Notes: generated by a model from the sequence alone, not told the origin. DNA of 64,000 bases from Hyphomicrobiales bacterium (GCA_900473745.1 UCMW01000006.1:1-64000), one strand, 5' to 3'; positions 33,092 to 49,763 are shown, counted from the first letter of the stretch. Numbers and translations are program-made.

Positions 33092-33844
33092 ATGGCGGCT
33101 GCGCGCGAGCACGTCATAGCAGATCTGCGTGAGCGGATCGCCGGTCTCGAGGGAGGGAGGGCGAAGCAATCTGCATGTCTGCCTTTCGGCGTCGCCGAAA
33201 TCGACCAGGTGCTTCCAGGTGGAGGGCTTGCTCGCGGCGCATTGCACGAATTTGCTGGTGGAGGTGCTGGAACCGTTGATGGTGCGGCGGCGGCCCTGTT
33301 CGTCGCGGGCATCGCCGCACGCACCAAGGGTAAGATCGTCTGGTGTTTGACACGGCCGGATCTGTTCTTCCCCGCACTTGCTCACGCAGGGCTTGATCCC
33401 AACAGGGTGATCTTCGTCGAGGGCGATCGGGAAGAAGACGTGCTTGCCTCGATGGAGGAGGCGCTGTCCTTCGGCGGTCTGGGTGCCGTGGTCGGTGAAC
33501 TCGTTCGCCTGCCAATGGTGGCCAGCAGGCGGCTTCAGCTTGCTGCGGAGAAGAAGGCCAGTCTCGCGCTTGTTGTGCGGCGATGGCGCCGGCAGACGGA
33601 GGCCAATGACTTTGGCCAACCGACAGCCTCCACAACCAGATGGCGGGTCACCGTCCTGCCATCGCGGGAGCTGCCGGTACCCGGCGTGGGGCGCGCAACC
33701 TGGTTGCTGGAGTTGATGAGATCGCGTGCGGGCGAGTGTGCCGAGTTTATCGTTGGAGCAAGTGATGACCAGGGTCGTATCGATCTACCTTCCGGATCTT
33801 CCGACGGATCGCATTCGTCGCACCGATCCCGCCATTCCGGCTGA
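33092..33844 (+). CDS. imuA: ImuA, SOS mutagenesis accessory protein
   Basis: 250 residues, RecA-fold-like protein of the mutasome. Features: CLPFGVAEIDQVLPGGGLAR, GALHEFAGGGAGTVDGAAAA, LFVAGIAARTKGKIVWCLTR and DLFFPALAHAGLDP; VRRWRR and TSTTRWRVTVLPS near the C-terminus are also typical of ImuA/SulA-like proteins. A true Walker A is absent, as in the family. It precedes imuB and overlaps it by 80 bp in another frame, so the C-terminal tail ([14 protein letters not shown]) is the translation of the imuB start. LexA box 2 lies just upstream. It links polymerases to the RecA/ssDNA platform in characterised systems. Confidence 0.85.
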   Translation: MAAAREHVIADLRERIAGLEGGRAKQSACLPFGVAEIDQVLPGGGLARGALHEFAGGGAGTVDGAAAALFVAGIAARTKGKIVWCLTRPDLFFPALAHAGLDPNRVIFVEGDREEDVLASMEEALSFGGLGAVVGELVRLPMVASRRLQLAAEKKASLALVVRRWRRQTEANDFGQPTASTTRWRVTVLPSRELPVPGVGRATWLLELMRSRAGECAEFIVGASDDQGRIDLPSGSSDGSHSSHRSRHSG

Positions 33845-35276
33845 GCAGGCGATTGCGGTGATCGCAAAGAGCGGCTCAAAACGCTGGGTGTCGGCGGCGG
33901 ATGCGGCGGCAAAGGCGGCTGGGGTGCGTGTCGGCATGCCGGCGGCAAAGGCCCAGGCCCTGTTTCAGGGGCTGATGATGGCAGATGCCGATCCGGCAGC
34001 GGATGCAAGCGCCCTTGAGCGCATCAGTCTATGGGCACTTGCCCAGTATTCGCCAATCGTCGCCATCGATGGGTCTGACGGCATTGTCATGGACACGGAT
34101 GGCGCCGATCATCTTAGGGGCGGAGAACTTCTCATGCTGACAGGCATCGGCAATCGCTTCAAGGCGAGGGGGCTGACAGCACGTGTGGCGATTGCCGATA
34201 CCCAAGGGGCGGCGCACGCCTGTGCACGTGCGATCAACCGCAACACGGTCATCGTGCCGCCTGGCGAGACAATGCGTGCGGTCGAGCACTTGCCGATTTC
34301 CTTGCTGCGTCTGCCTCAGAATACCGTCAGGGATCTGCAAACCCTTGGCTTTCGCACCATCGGCGAGTTATCAGCCACGGCGCGGGCACCGCTGACGCTT
34401 CGCTTCGGCCCCGAAATCGCGCGTCGCCTCGACCAGGCCTTTGGGCGCCTCAGCGAACCGATCGAACCGGTCCGCAGTCCGGAACTGACTGAGGTCAGTC
34501 GTACGTTCCAGGAACCGATCGGGGCAGCCGAAACCATCAACAAATATGTCGGCCGCTTGGTCGTGCAGCTCTGCGATGCCTTGCAATGCCAAGGGCTGGG
34601 TGTTCGCCGTGCCGATCTGATCGTCCACCGGGTCGACAATACTGTCCAGGCCATCCGGGCGGGGACCGCCAAGCCAGCGCGCGACGTCGCATGGTTGACC
34701 AAGCTGTTCCGGGACCGGACGGAAAAGATTGATCCGGGTTTTGGCATTGAAAAACTGACGCTCGTCGCGATCGTGGCGGAACCACTGGACGAAGCGCAGA
34801 CATCGTCTGATCTGGTTGAAGACCAGGTACCGGACATCACACCGCTCATCGATATTTTCGGCAATCGCGGGCAACGGGTTTACCGGCTGGCTCCCGTTGC
34901 CACTGACGTACCGGAGCGCAGCGTCCAGCGCATCCCCGCTGTGGCAGATGACGTCACTGTGTCGTGGCCCCACCATTGGCCGCGTCCGGTCCGCCTGCTG
35001 GCCTATCCGGAGCTGATCGAAGTGATCGCGCTTTTGCCCGACCATCCACCAGTTGCCGTCACGTGGCGCGGAAAACGCCGGAAAGTGAAGCGCGCCGACG
35101 GGCCTGAACGGATTTTTGGCGAGTGGTGGCAGCGCACGTCCGAATGGGCTGCCGTTCGGGATTATTTCATCATCGAGGACGAAGGCGGCGAACGGCTTTG
35201 GATTTTCCGCGCCGGCGACGGGGTCGATGGCGGCACCGGCTCGCACAAGTGGTTTGTCCAGGGGATCTTTGCATGA
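33765..35276 (+). CDS. imuB: ImuB, catalytically inactive Y-family polymerase homologue
   Basis: 503 residues. Start ATG 33765 ([19 protein letters not shown]) with GGAGCAAGTG; a longer upstream frame belongs to imuA overlap. It has the Y-family palm, fingers and little-finger layout ([63 protein letters not shown]) but lacks the catalytic Asp-x-Asp at the N-terminus: L-P-D-L replaces D-M-D. ImuB acts as the hub that binds DnaE2, ImuA and the beta clamp. I do not see an obvious QLPLF-type clamp motif, although the usual position is late in the chain. Its stop overlaps the dnaE2 ATG (ATGA). Confidence 0.88.
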   Translation: MTRVVSIYLPDLPTDRIRRTDPAIPAEQAIAVIAKSGSKRWVSAADAAAKAAGVRVGMPAAKAQALFQGLMMADADPAADASALERISLWALAQYSPIVAIDGSDGIVMDTDGADHLRGGELLMLTGIGNRFKARGLTARVAIADTQGAAHACARAINRNTVIVPPGETMRAVEHLPISLLRLPQNTVRDLQTLGFRTIGELSATARAPLTLRFGPEIARRLDQAFGRLSEPIEPVRSPELTEVSRTFQEPIGAAETINKYVGRLVVQLCDALQCQGLGVRRADLIVHRVDNTVQAIRAGTAKPARDVAWLTKLFRDRTEKIDPGFGIEKLTLVAIVAEPLDEAQTSSDLVEDQVPDITPLIDIFGNRGQRVYRLAPVATDVPERSVQRIPAVADDVTVSWPHHWPRPVRLLAYPELIEVIALLPDHPPVAVTWRGKRRKVKRADGPERIFGEWWQRTSEWAAVRDYFIIEDEGGERLWIFRAGDGVDGGTGSHKWFVQGIFA

Positions 35277-38200
35277 GGTATGCCGAGCTTCAGGTTACCA
35301 CCCACTTTTCGTTTCTGCGCGGCGCATCGTCAGCCGACGACTTGTTTGCCACGGCACGCAATCTTGGCATCGACGCGATCGGTGTCGTCGATCGCAATTC
35401 GCTCGCCGGCATTGTCAGGGCGCTTGAGGCGTCGCGTGCCACAGGGGTTCGTCTGGTGGTCGGCTGTCGCCTCGATTTGGCCGACGGCATGTCCATCCTT
35501 GTCTATCCGACGGACCGGGCCGCCTATTCACGGCTCACCCGGCTGATTAGCCTTGGCAAAAGCCGTGGTGGGAAAAACAACTGCATCCTGTCGCTCGATG
35601 ATGTCGCCCAGTATTGCGATGGACTGCTTGCCATTCTCGTCCCCGATCTTGCCGATGACACCTGTGCGGTTCAGCTTCGAAAACTCGCAGATATCTTCGT
35701 CGACCGGGCCTATCTGTCGCTGTGTCTTAGGCGTCGACCCAATGACCAACTGCGACTGCATGAATTGTCGAACCTGGCGGCCCTCTTCAAGGTGAAGACG
35801 GTCGTCACCAATGACGTTCTGTTTCATGAGCCAGCCAGGCGCCAGCTCCAGGACATTGTCACCTGCATCCGCCACAACACGACCATCGATACCGTCGGCT
35901 TCGAGCGCGAACGTCATGCAGACCGGTATTTGAAGCCTCCTGAAGAGATGGAGCGCCTGTTTCCTCGATATCCGGAAGCCTTGCGCCGAACCATGGAGAT
36001 TGTCGATCGCTGCAAGTTTTCGCTTGAGGAGCTCACCTATCAGTACCCGGAGGAGGCGATCGTTCCGGGAAAAACTGCCCAGCAATCTCTGGAGCACTAT
36101 GTCTGGCAATGCGTGCCCGATCGTTATCCGGAAGGTTTACCTGCGAAGACGCTGCAGATCATCAGGCACGAACTCGATCTGATCGAGACGATGAAATATG
36201 CGCCCTACTTTCTGACGGTCTTTTCGATTGTGCGGTTTGCGCGAAGCCAGGGCATTCTGTGTCAGGGGAGGGGATCGGCTGCGAACTCTGCCGTTTGTTA
36301 CATCCTCGGCGTCACCTCCATCGACCCCGAAACCAATGACCTGCTGTTCGAGCGTTTCGTCAGCCAGGAACGCGATGAACCTCCCGATATCGACGTCGAC
36401 TTCGAACACGAGCGACGCGAGGAGGTCATTCAGTGGATCTACCGGACTTATGGAAAGGACAAGGCGGCTCTTTGCGCGACCGTGACGCGCTACCGGGCGA
36501 AAGGCGCAATCCGCGATGTCGGCAAGGCGCTCGGTCTGCCGGAGGATCTGATCAAGGCCTTGTCGTCGGGCATGTGGTCCTGGTCGGAAGACGTGAGCGA
36601 CCGCAATGTGCGGGAGCTCAATCTCAATCCCGACGATCGACGCCTGGTGCTGACCCTGCAGCTCGCCCAGCAATTGATGGGCGCGCCCCGCCATCTCGGG
36701 CAGCATCCAGGCGGCTTTGTCCTCACGCATGATCGCCTCGACGATCTCGTTCCCATCGAGCCGGCATCCATGGCGGACCGGCAGATTATCGAGTGGGACA
36801 AGGACGATGTCGAGGCGCTGAAATTCATGAAGGTCGATGTCTTGGCGCTCGGCATGCTCACCTGCATGTCCAAGGCCTTCGACCTGATCCGCGCGCATAA
36901 GAATGATGATCTGGATCTGGCAACGATTACGCAGGAGGATCCGGCGACCTACGCAATGATCCGGCGCGCCGACACGCTGGGGACGTTTCAGATCGAGAGC
37001 CGCGCACAGATGGCGATGTTGCCGCGCCTGAAACCTCGGACATTTTATGACCTTGTCGTCCAGGTGGCGATCGTGCGTCCGGGGCCCATCCAGGGCGACA
37101 TGGTTCACCCCTACCTGCGCCGGCGGGAGGGCAAGGAGAAGGTCGAGTATCCGACACCTGAACTGGAAGCGGTTCTGGGCAAGACACTTGGCGTTCCTCT
37201 GTTTCAGGAATCGGCAATGCGCGTTGCCATGGTCTGTGCCGGCTTTACCGGTGGCGAGGCCGATCAGTTGCGCAAATCGATGGCGACGTTCAAGTTCACC
37301 GGGGGCGTTAGCCGCTTCAAGGAAAAGTTGGTCTCTGGCATGGTCAAGAATGGCTACACGTCAGAATTCGCCGAAAAGACCTTTTCCCAGCTTGAGGGCT
37401 TCGGATCCTATGGCTTCCCGGAATCCCACGCCGCCTCTTTTGCGCTGATCGCCTATGCCTCCAACTATGTGAAGTGCCATTTCCCGGATGTGTTTTGCGC
37501 AGCGCTTCTCAACAGTCAGCCCATGGGTTTTTACGCACCTGCCCAAATCGTCGGTGATGCCCGAGCGCACGGCGTCGACGTGTTGCCTGTCTGTGTCAAT
37601 CGATCCCGTTGGGATTGCACCCTGGAAGAGTGCGGCGACAACGAGCGTCATGCGGTACGGCTGGGCATGCGTCTGGTAAAGGGCCTTGCGGTTGCGGATG
37701 CAGCACGGATTGTCGCGGCCCGGATGGACGGGGCCTTCGCGAGCGTTGATGACATTTGGCGACGATCGGGGGTGCCTGCTGCCTCGCTGGTCCAACTTGC
37801 TGAGGCCGATGCGTTTCATCCGTCATTGAGGCTTGAGCGGCGCGATGCGCTCTGGGCCATCAAGGCTTTGCGCGATGAGCCCTTGCCGCTCTTTGCAGCG
37901 GCAGCGGAGCGCGAGATGAAAGTCATTGCCGAGCAGGTCGAACCCGGCGTTGAGCTGCGGCAAATGACCGAGGGCCATAACGTTGTTGAGGACTATGGCC
38001 ATACGGGCCTCACGCTTCGGGACCATCCGATCGCCTTTTTGCGGGCGGACCTGGCCAAGCGCAACATCGTCACCTGCGAAGAGGCGATGACGGCGCGAGA
38101 CGGTCGCTGGGTCATGACAGCGGGCCTCGTGCTTGTCCGACAAAAGCCGGGCTCTGCGAAAGGCGTGATGTTCATCACCATTGAGGACGAAACTGGACCG

Positions 38201-38533
38201 GCAAACATTGTTGTCTGGCCGAAACTCTTCGAGAAGCGGCGGCGTGTCGTACTCGGAGCATCCTTGATGGCCATTAACGGGCGCATCCAGCGGGAAGGGG
38301 ATGTCGTGCATCTCGTCGCACAACAACTTTTCGACCTGTCGTCAGATCTCTCCGGCCTCGCTGACAGGGAGATGGAGTTCAAGTTGACAACGGGTCGTGG
38401 TGACGAGTTTGCCCATGGGTCCGTCGGAGGCGGCGATTCGAGGGAGCGCGCACCTCCGCCGGCACCCCGCGATATCTTTATCCGAGACCTGCACATCGAC
38501 AGGCTCAAGATCAAGGCGCGGAATTTCCAGTGA
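35273..38533 (+). CDS. dnaE2: Error-prone DNA polymerase III alpha subunit, DnaE2 (ImuC)
   Basis: 1086 residues. N-terminal PHP domain: [40 protein letters not shown]. Catalytic palm Asp residues are in [17 protein letters not shown] (about 370) and in [10 protein letters not shown] (about 520), so it is an active polymerase. Further DnaE marks: [55 protein letters not shown] and [20 protein letters not shown]. The OB-fold is seen in the C-part ([20 protein letters not shown]). Start ATG 35273 is coupled to imuB. It carries out translesion synthesis and causes damage-induced mutation in the imuA-imuB-dnaE2 mutasome. Confidence 0.95.
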   Translation: MRYAELQVTTHFSFLRGASSADDLFATARNLGIDAIGVVDRNSLAGIVRALEASRATGVRLVVGCRLDLADGMSILVYPTDRAAYSRLTRLISLGKSRGGKNNCILSLDDVAQYCDGLLAILVPDLADDTCAVQLRKLADIFVDRAYLSLCLRRRPNDQLRLHELSNLAALFKVKTVVTNDVLFHEPARRQLQDIVTCIRHNTTIDTVGFERERHADRYLKPPEEMERLFPRYPEALRRTMEIVDRCKFSLEELTYQYPEEAIVPGKTAQQSLEHYVWQCVPDRYPEGLPAKTLQIIRHELDLIETMKYAPYFLTVFSIVRFARSQGILCQGRGSAANSAVCYILGVTSIDPETNDLLFERFVSQERDEPPDIDVDFEHERREEVIQWIYRTYGKDKAALCATVTRYRAKGAIRDVGKALGLPEDLIKALSSGMWSWSEDVSDRNVRELNLNPDDRRLVLTLQLAQQLMGAPRHLGQHPGGFVLTHDRLDDLVPIEPASMADRQIIEWDKDDVEALKFMKVDVLALGMLTCMSKAFDLIRAHKNDDLDLATITQEDPATYAMIRRADTLGTFQIESRAQMAMLPRLKPRTFYDLVVQVAIVRPGPIQGDMVHPYLRRREGKEKVEYPTPELEAVLGKTLGVPLFQESAMRVAMVCAGFTGGEADQLRKSMATFKFTGGVSRFKEKLVSGMVKNGYTSEFAEKTFSQLEGFGSYGFPESHAASFALIAYASNYVKCHFPDVFCAALLNSQPMGFYAPAQIVGDARAHGVDVLPVCVNRSRWDCTLEECGDNERHAVRLGMRLVKGLAVADAARIVAARMDGAFASVDDIWRRSGVPAASLVQLAEADAFHPSLRLERRDALWAIKALRDEPLPLFAAAAEREMKVIAEQVEPGVELRQMTEGHNVVEDYGHTGLTLRDHPIAFLRADLAKRNIVTCEEAMTARDGRWVMTAGLVLVRQKPGSAKGVMFITIEDETGPANIVVWPKLFEKRRRVVLGASLMAINGRIQREGDVVHLVAQQLFDLSSDLSGLADREMEFKLTTGRGDEFAHGSVGGGDSRERAPPPAPRDIFIRDLHIDRLKIKARNFQ

Positions 38534-38581
38534 CCTGGTCCATGCTTGTCGTTCGCCCGACTGCACTCTATCCTTGCATTT

Positions 38582-38863
38582 ATGAGAGATAGCTCACCAC
38601 CTGACGCGTTCGAGCGGGCTCTGGAGCACTTTGCAGAGGGTTATTCCCAAGGTGTGTTCGATGGCAGTCGCTGGGGTGTCACCGTCAGGCGATCGCCAGA
38701 TCAGAAACGCATCTGGCTATACGCCGAAGACCTAGCAGGAACCGACATAGTAAGCTTCAATCTGTATCGGTTGGAGAACTCCGGCACCGCGCTCAAGCCA
38801 TGTGAAATGTCTTCCGACAAAGTCGTCGCCTTCGTACTGGGTTACCTTAGCGATGTGCGCTGA
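38582..38863 (+). CDS. Small conserved-looking protein of unknown function
   Basis: 93 residues from ATG 38582 (MRDSSPPDAFERALEHFAEG), following with YSQGVFDGSRWGVTVRRSPD, IWLYAEDLAGTDIVSFNLYR and VVAFVLGYLSDVR. Codon pattern looks coding through the frame. It starts 48 bp after dnaE2 and could be the last gene of the SOS operon. Rhizobial genomes often have similar small proteins at this place, but I do not know a function. An upstream GTG-type extension (38546) is possible. Predicted cytosolic, mixed alpha/beta. Confidence 0.65.
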   Translation: MRDSSPPDAFERALEHFAEGYSQGVFDGSRWGVTVRRSPDQKRIWLYAEDLAGTDIVSFNLYRLENSGTALKPCEMSSDKVVAFVLGYLSDVR

Positions 38864-39090
38864 ACGCGGTTGAGATGAGCTATGGGGGGGCCGGACATAT
38901 GGACATAGCGGAAGTGATTTCCGCTTCGTGCTTCCTTACTTCGGCTTGCAAGAAGCCGCCAGAGGTCCGGAAAGCAGACGGAGCAGTTCCATACGAGGCA
39001 TCCAACCGGTGCCGCTAGTTACGCCTATCTTCTCACGACTGCGCTTCCGAGGCAGTATGCAGCCAGTCCAAAGCAACCTGGGAGGTAAAT

Positions 39091-39669
39091 ATGTACCTTA
39101 GAACCATAGAGCCGGCCGAGGCCGAGGGCGAAGTGGCAGCGATCTATGCCAACGAGGTGGCGTCGATGGGTCGCGTGATGCAGGCGACGCAATGCTGGTC
39201 GGCAAGACCGGACATACTTGCTCCGGTCGAGCATTTGTTGCACCAGATCAGAGATGGTTTTTCCCTGGGTTTGCTCAACTTCCGGCTCATCACGCTGGTG
39301 ACGGCCAAACATGTGCCTTCCAGCTATTGCTCCCACGTCTACTTCAAGGCGCTGTCCAGCATGATCGGAAGAGAACAGACGCTGGCCGTGCGTCGCGACT
39401 ACCGCAACGCTGGTCTTACAGAGCCGCAAATTGCCATGCTGGCTTACGCTGAACAGATTACGATCAATGCCTCTCTCATTGGACAGGCCGATATTGACTA
39501 TCTGCGGACCTTCGGGTTCACGGATCTCAATATCGCCGATATCGCTCTCGCCGCCTCTTTCCGGAATTTTCTCAGTCGATATTTCGACGCTGTTGGGGCC
39601 GAGGCGGAGCCAGACTTTCTGGACGACGACCCTGGTATCCGTTCTGAGCTGTCGGTGGTTCGCCAGTAG
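39091..39669 (+). CDS. Carboxymuconolactone-decarboxylase / AhpD-like family protein
   Basis: 192 residues. Pattern of the peroxidase-related CMD proteins: MYLRTIEPAEAEGEVAAIYA, LVTAKHVPSSYCSHVYFKAL, SSMIGREQTLAVRRDYRNAG and LTEPQIAMLAYAEQITINAS, then YLRTFGFTDLNIADIALAAS. The redox motif is Cys-Ser-His rather than Cys-x-x-Cys, so the classic AhpD disulfide is not available; C-x-x-H variants exist. Start ATG 39091 has GGGAGGTAAAT. It stands alone between the SOS island and the folD remnant. Confidence 0.82.
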   Translation: MYLRTIEPAEAEGEVAAIYANEVASMGRVMQATQCWSARPDILAPVEHLLHQIRDGFSLGLLNFRLITLVTAKHVPSSYCSHVYFKALSSMIGREQTLAVRRDYRNAGLTEPQIAMLAYAEQITINASLIGQADIDYLRTFGFTDLNIADIALAASFRNFLSRYFDAVGAEAEPDFLDDDPGIRSELSVVRQ

Positions 39670-39816
39670 CTTGCGAGCTTCCGCAATGCGCCTTCCAATC
39701 GGCCGTAAACGTCACGGGCAAAAACGCCCGAAAGCTGACGAAGACCCTCCGACTTTCTGCGGGCCGATCCTCGATACGTGTCCCACCAATTTATGCAATG
39801 ACATCACGGCCGTTGC

Positions 39817-40260
39817 TCAAAACGTTGGAGTCTTCATACCCGCCCGGCGATGGGCGGCGATGACCGTGTTTGCCATCAGCATGGCGATCGTCATCTGGCC
39901 GACGCCACCTGGTACCGGCGAAATCGCCTTGGCGACAGGCTTGCATTCTGCAAAGGCGACATCGCCTACCAGCTTGAACTGGCCCTTGCCCTTTCCGGGG
40001 CCGCCACACGGTTGATGCCGACGTCGATGACGGTGGCGCCCGGCTTCAGCCAGTCGGCCTTGACCATCTCGGCACGGCCGACGGCGGCGACGAGGATATC
40101 CGCCTGGCGCGCAAGTTCCGGCAGGTCGCGGCTGCGCGAATAACTGATGGTGACGGTGGCATTGGCATTGAGAAGAAGCTGCGCCATCGGCTTTCCGAAG
40201 AGGTTGGAGCGGCCGATGACGAGTGCGTTGAGGCAGCCGCGGAGTGACGCACCCCCTGTG
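39817..40260 (-). pseudogene. folD: Remnant of folD (methylene-H4-folate dehydrogenase/cyclohydrolase), C-terminal half with frameshift
   Basis: Reads [20 protein letters not shown], then [20 protein letters not shown] and [20 protein letters not shown], then [11 protein letters not shown], then in another frame [40 protein letters not shown] and [13 protein letters not shown]. The NADP-binding half is clear, with the G-R-S-N motif and the P-G-G-V-G-x-M-T loop. The N-terminal catalytic half (with the Tyr-x3-Lys) is missing: homology stops near 40255 in unrelated sequence. The frameshift is a single-base loss near 40007-40012 (APE then GKGQ). Not functional. Confidence 0.88.
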
Positions 40261-40791
40261 CACTTTCGATCAGAGCGTATCCAGTACCCCAGGCTTGGCT
40301 GCATTGAGGAGAAACGATGATATCAAATCTTAAACCCGCGCCAGATGAAGGCTTGAGTCAGAGGTGGTTCCTCGTAACATCACTCCTTTAAGCGTTTGGA
40401 GGAGATTGGTTCAGGCTTTTGCTTCCATTGGTTTCGGCCTTCTCTTCTTGATCACGATGGGATTGATACATGATGTGCCCCTATTCGATCAGACGCGGGG
40501 TGGCTAGATCTCGCTCCCCCCTATCTATTGAACGATCGCGCCAACTAAACTGTTTCTTCAAGGTCTAGAGCAGCACCTAGGATGCTGCGGCGGCAATATT
40601 CAGTTGGCCGGTTGCCGCAGCCGTAATGGCTGCGGCGTGATGATTGGGGGCAGGCGGATGCTTGAACATCATGATGAAGCGTTCCTGAGCCTGTCAAAGA
40701 TGCCATTCGCTGAAAGACTTCGACCCGGGTTGACCGAGGACGCGGCAGTTTGTGTCATACAGCGCCATCCGTACCGCTTTCCTCTCTCCTC
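40261..40791. other. 531-bp spacer, possible remnants only
   Basis: No intact gene. On the - strand a short open tail ends in IVIKKRRPKPMEAKA before a TGA near 40410; it looks like the basic end of some protein but I cannot place it. The hairpin at 40614-40636 is in this stretch. The flank at 40260 is the break point of the folD remnant. Confidence 0.4.
40614..40636. repeat. Perfect 9-bp hairpin
   Basis: Stem GCCGCAGCC / GGCTGCGGC with a 5-nt loop GTAAT. No T-run on either side, so not a standard terminator. Confidence 0.5.
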
Positions 40792-41043
40792 TCATCGGCG
40801 GTTTTTCAGCGCTATTGCCGCGATGATGATAGCAAACGAGGCCAGTCGGAGCAGATACATCCAGCTCCTTTCCTCCACCGGAAGATTAGACAGTGCTAGG
40901 AGTGCCTGATTGGCAGCGAGGAGCCAGAAAGCTGCGGCGAAGGCTGCAAAGAGAATGTCTCGGGTACGCATGAAGAAGCGCAGGAAGAACAATCCTGAAA
41001 CCAGGAAACCCATTGTAATCAGACCAGACACGAAAGCGAACAT
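40792..41043 (-). CDS. Small membrane protein (DUF5985-like)
   Basis: 83 residues with three hydrophobic helices: MFAFVSGLITMGFLVSGLFF, FAAFAAAFWLLAANQALLAL and LLRLASFAIIIAAIAL. Polar loops RFFMRTRDI and LPVEERSWMY separate them. The layout and the R-F-x-R-T-R-D loop fit the small DUF5985 membrane family. It is the last gene of a three-gene unit: it follows the next one after 3 bp. Function unknown. Confidence 0.62.
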   Translation of the reverse strand: MFAFVSGLITMGFLVSGLFFLRFFMRTRDILFAAFAAAFWLLAANQALLALSNLPVEERSWMYLLRLASFAIIIAAIALKNRR

Positions 41044-41046
41044 CGT

Positions 41047-41316
41047 CTACTCAGCCTCCCATACCAGGCCGAATAGGAGAATGCCGACGGCCATCAACGA
41101 AGCTGCGTGCCGTAAGGCCTGAAGATCATATTCCGGGTAGATCAGGATATCGAATAGAACCGCCAAACAGTTGAGCGAAAGAAACGCAAAGCAGAGGCCG
41201 ACCCATAACAGCAGGCGCGTCTGGCTGCGCAAATAGCCCCGGAGCAGAAGCCAGGTACAGGCGGTGCTGGCCACAAGGCAAAGTCCATAAATCATCACAT
41301 GCATGACTTGGCTCAT
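41047..41316 (-). CDS. Small membrane protein (DUF5985-like)
   Basis: 89 residues with three hydrophobic helices: MIYGLCLVASTACTWLLLRG, LLLWVGLCFAFLSLNCLAVL and ASLMAVGILLFGLVWEAE. The loop GYLRSQTRLLLW aligns with RFFMRTRDILFA in the neighbouring gene, so the two appear to be distant paralogues and may form a heteromer. Its start codon overlaps the stop of the winged-helix gene by 4 bases, so translation is coupled. Function unknown. Confidence 0.65.
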   Translation of the reverse strand: MSQVMHVMIYGLCLVASTACTWLLLRGYLRSQTRLLLWVGLCFAFLSLNCLAVLFDILIYPEYDLQALRHAASLMAVGILLFGLVWEAE

Positions 41317-41708
41317 GGAGGGAGTTTCCTTATCAGGAATGCATCCGAGAACGACATCAGCTTGGCGCTGGACCGACTGACAATCATGCGCCTGACCTGA
41401 CCCGGACGGGTGCGATACTCGTGAGCCAGTTTTTCAACAAAAGCAGTCAGATCGGCCGATGCGGAAGCATAGCGGACGCGGCCGTCGCCCTCACCAATGA
41501 CTAGGCCGGCGTTCGTCAGGTCTTGCAGAGACTGCGTCACCACCAGCTCGCTGCTGCGAAGTTCGGCAACGATCTCAGACGTGGCCCAGAACCGGTTAGG
41601 CTGCGCATGCAGAAGCAGCAACAATTCCAGCGACCAGACCGATGCAAAGCAGCTTCCGACCATGTCGGCGAAGCTTGATTCTGGAGGGATTATTCCGCTC
41701 ATGCGCAC
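41313..41708 (-). CDS. Winged-helix DNA-binding-like protein
   Basis: 131 residues. The middle looks like a winged helix: VWSLELLLLLHAQPNRFWAT, SEIVAELRSSELVVTQSLQD, LTNAGLVIGEGDGRVRYASA, with a helix-turn-helix and a short wing. A small C-terminal helical tail follows. ATG 41702 is an alternative start. First gene of the operon with the two small membrane proteins, transcribed away from the giant kinase. It may be a regulator whose activity is set by the membrane pair, a guess from gene order only. Confidence 0.6.
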   Translation of the reverse strand: MRMSGIIPPESSFADMVGSCFASVWSLELLLLLHAQPNRFWATSEIVAELRSSELVVTQSLQDLTNAGLVIGEGDGRVRYASASADLTAFVEKLAHEYRTRPGQVRRMIVSRSSAKLMSFSDAFLIRKLPP

Positions 41709-41852
41709 GGTTTAGAGGCCCTGATCGGATTGATCAACCCCTCCTGGAATTTCTGTGGCGCGCACCATGATTCCGTGCCATGAGCTTGAGGTTACGGCTC
41801 ACAGCCTAACCTCTTGTAGACATAGAGACCGAAGCTTTGAGGAGACTTCATC

Positions 41853-47527
<5,675 letters not shown>

Positions 47528-47531
<4 letters not shown>

Positions 47532-49567
47532 GCCTTCCCACACACACGACGTCGCCTGTCGTCGAGTCTCAAGACGTGGCCTTGCTAGGCCAACCCCTGG
47601 ACAGCATTCGTCCCCGCGTGCTCCTTGTCGACGATGACCCGCGGAATTTGCTCGCCTTGAGCGAAGTGCTCGGTGACGTGGCAGAAATCGTCACGGCCGA
47701 TTCAGGGGCCGAGGCGCTTCGTCAGCTTTTGAAAGGCCAATTCGCGGTCATCCTGCTCGATGTTCTCATGCCCGGACTAGACGGTTACGAAACCGCCAAA
47801 CTGGTGCGCATGCGCGAACAGACGCGAGACATGCCAATCATCTTCCTGACTGCCATCAATAAGGAAGAGGCGCATTTGATGCGCGGCTATGACATTGGCG
47901 CCGTGGACTTCGTGTTTAAGCCCGTGGATCCCGTTATCTTGCGATCCAAGGTGGCCGTCTTCGTCAGCCTCTACGAAAAAACCCGTGAAATCGAGCTCAA
48001 TGCCAAGCGAGAGCAGATATTGCTGCAGGAAAAGCTTGAGGCGCAGACTGAGAGACTACGGATAGACCAGGCCCTGCGGGAGGCCGAGGAGCGACAAGGC
48101 TTACTGCTGCGCTCGCTTCCATTGGCTGTTTTCCAGATCGAGCTTGGTGCTGAGGCTCCAAGCTTCATCGCCGGCGACGTCAAAAGCCTGACCGGCTTTT
48201 CCGGCGAAGAACTTGAGCACGATCGCGACATCTGGCAGAGGCGAATTCATCCTGACGATTTGGCCGTCTGGTCTGCGGGGGCAGCGACAGTTGGACCGGC
48301 GGAATATCGCTGGCAGCATCGTGATGGCAATTATCGGATCTTTGTCGACCAAAGGGTTCCGGTCTCGGGACGTTTGGAAATGTGGGTTGGCACGCTTCGT
48401 GATATCACGGAACAGAGACGCCTTCAGGACCAGTTGCTGCAAGCGCAGAAGCTGGACGCCATTGGCAAGCTCACGGGCGGCATTGCCCACGACTTTAACA
48501 ATCTGCTCGCCTCGGTATTGAGCGGGATTGGCTTGCTCGAGAGGCAAAGCAATATTGACGAGCGTGGACAGAAGGTCCTGGCGATGATGCGCCATGCTGC
48601 GCAACAAGGGACGCATCTCGTCAACAGGATGTTGACGTTTTCGCGACGGCAGCATTTGCAGCCGGAAATGATCAGCTTGCCAGAGGCTGCGAAGGCCTTG
48701 GACGGCATGCTAGCCCCGGTTCTCGGGGGGTTGGTTACGCTGCGCTGGGAGCTTGACGAAGGCTTGTGGCTGGCTTTCGTCGACAGTGGCGAACTCGAGC
48801 TGGCGCTCATGAACCTTGTCATCAATGCGCGCGATGCCATGCCAAGTGGTGGCACTGTGACGGTCGGCGGCGCAAACCGCCATCTGCCAGACGCCCAGAG
48901 CGATTTACAGCCCGGCGATTACGTCGTCATTTCAGTGAGTGACACCGGTTCAGGGATCGCGCCGGAACTCCTTCAACGCGTACTCGAACCGTTCTTCACC
49001 ACCAAAGAACCCGGCAAAGGTACGGGCTTGGGGTTGAGTTCGGTCCTTGGTTTCGCGCAGCAATCCGGTGGAGGCTTACGTGTCTATAGCGAACCGGGGT
49101 CTGGCACAGTGGTTGAAGTTTGGTTGCCACGTTCGGTTGACATAGGCCAGGACGATGCGGATGTCGTCGCTTTGGAACCCGAACCCGTAGCGGCCGCTGG
49201 ACAGAGGGTCTTGCTCGTCGACGACGCGGTTGGATTGCGCGATCTTACTCGCATGCATCTGGCTGATGCAGGCTACGACGTTTCCTGCGCGGCCAGCGCG
49301 ACCGAGGCTCTGGAGCTGATCCACGCAAATGATAAGAGCTTCGATGTCATCGTTACAGACTACGCCATGCCAAGCATGTCTGGACTCGAGCTTATCAGCA
49401 CCGTACGAGCCATGAGACCGGGTTGGCCTGCAGTGATCATCAGCGGATTTGCCGAACAGGAGGCTATTTCAAGGCGGCCTTCCGACGTTCCGCTTTTGGC
49501 AAAGCCATTTACCCGCACCGCGCTGTTGCGGGCGCTCCAAGCCGTTCTGGCGCCGAAGGGACCATGA
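47528..49567 (+). CDS. Hybrid kinase: receiver-PAS-HisKA-ATPase-receiver
   Basis: 679 residues, soluble. N-terminal receiver (about 30-150): [20 protein letters not shown], Asp in [15 protein letters not shown], Lys in FVFKPVDP. Coiled coil (about 155-205), PAS (about 205-310; [20 protein letters not shown]), HisKA with [20 protein letters not shown], ATPase ([29 protein letters not shown]) and a second receiver ([14 protein letters not shown], Asp in [15 protein letters not shown]). The A-H-D-F-N-N motif is the NtrB/FixL-like type. Start ATG 47528 shares bases with the TGA of the giant kinase. The two probably exchange phosphate in a multistep relay; no output domain is encoded here. Confidence 0.9.
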
Positions 49568-49763
49568 TGGCTTGCTAACCGTTTCAATGCAGGCATGATA
49601 GATTAAGGCGGCAGACGCCGTCCATGTTCTTGCAATACACTGGCCAAAGGACTGCTCGGCGCGCAACAGGGGGACTTCCGCTGTTGGCCCCCGACTGGCC
49701 CCTCAGTCATACTCAAATGCAGGCGGTGCTTTAGGTGCCAGCAGAAAGCGCAACGCTTGCCCA

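Noticed and set aside
40380..40480. Basic C-terminal tail IVIKKRRPKPMEAKA as a transposase remnant
   Set aside because: Too short and not matched to any transposase family I can name; kept only as an unplaced tail.
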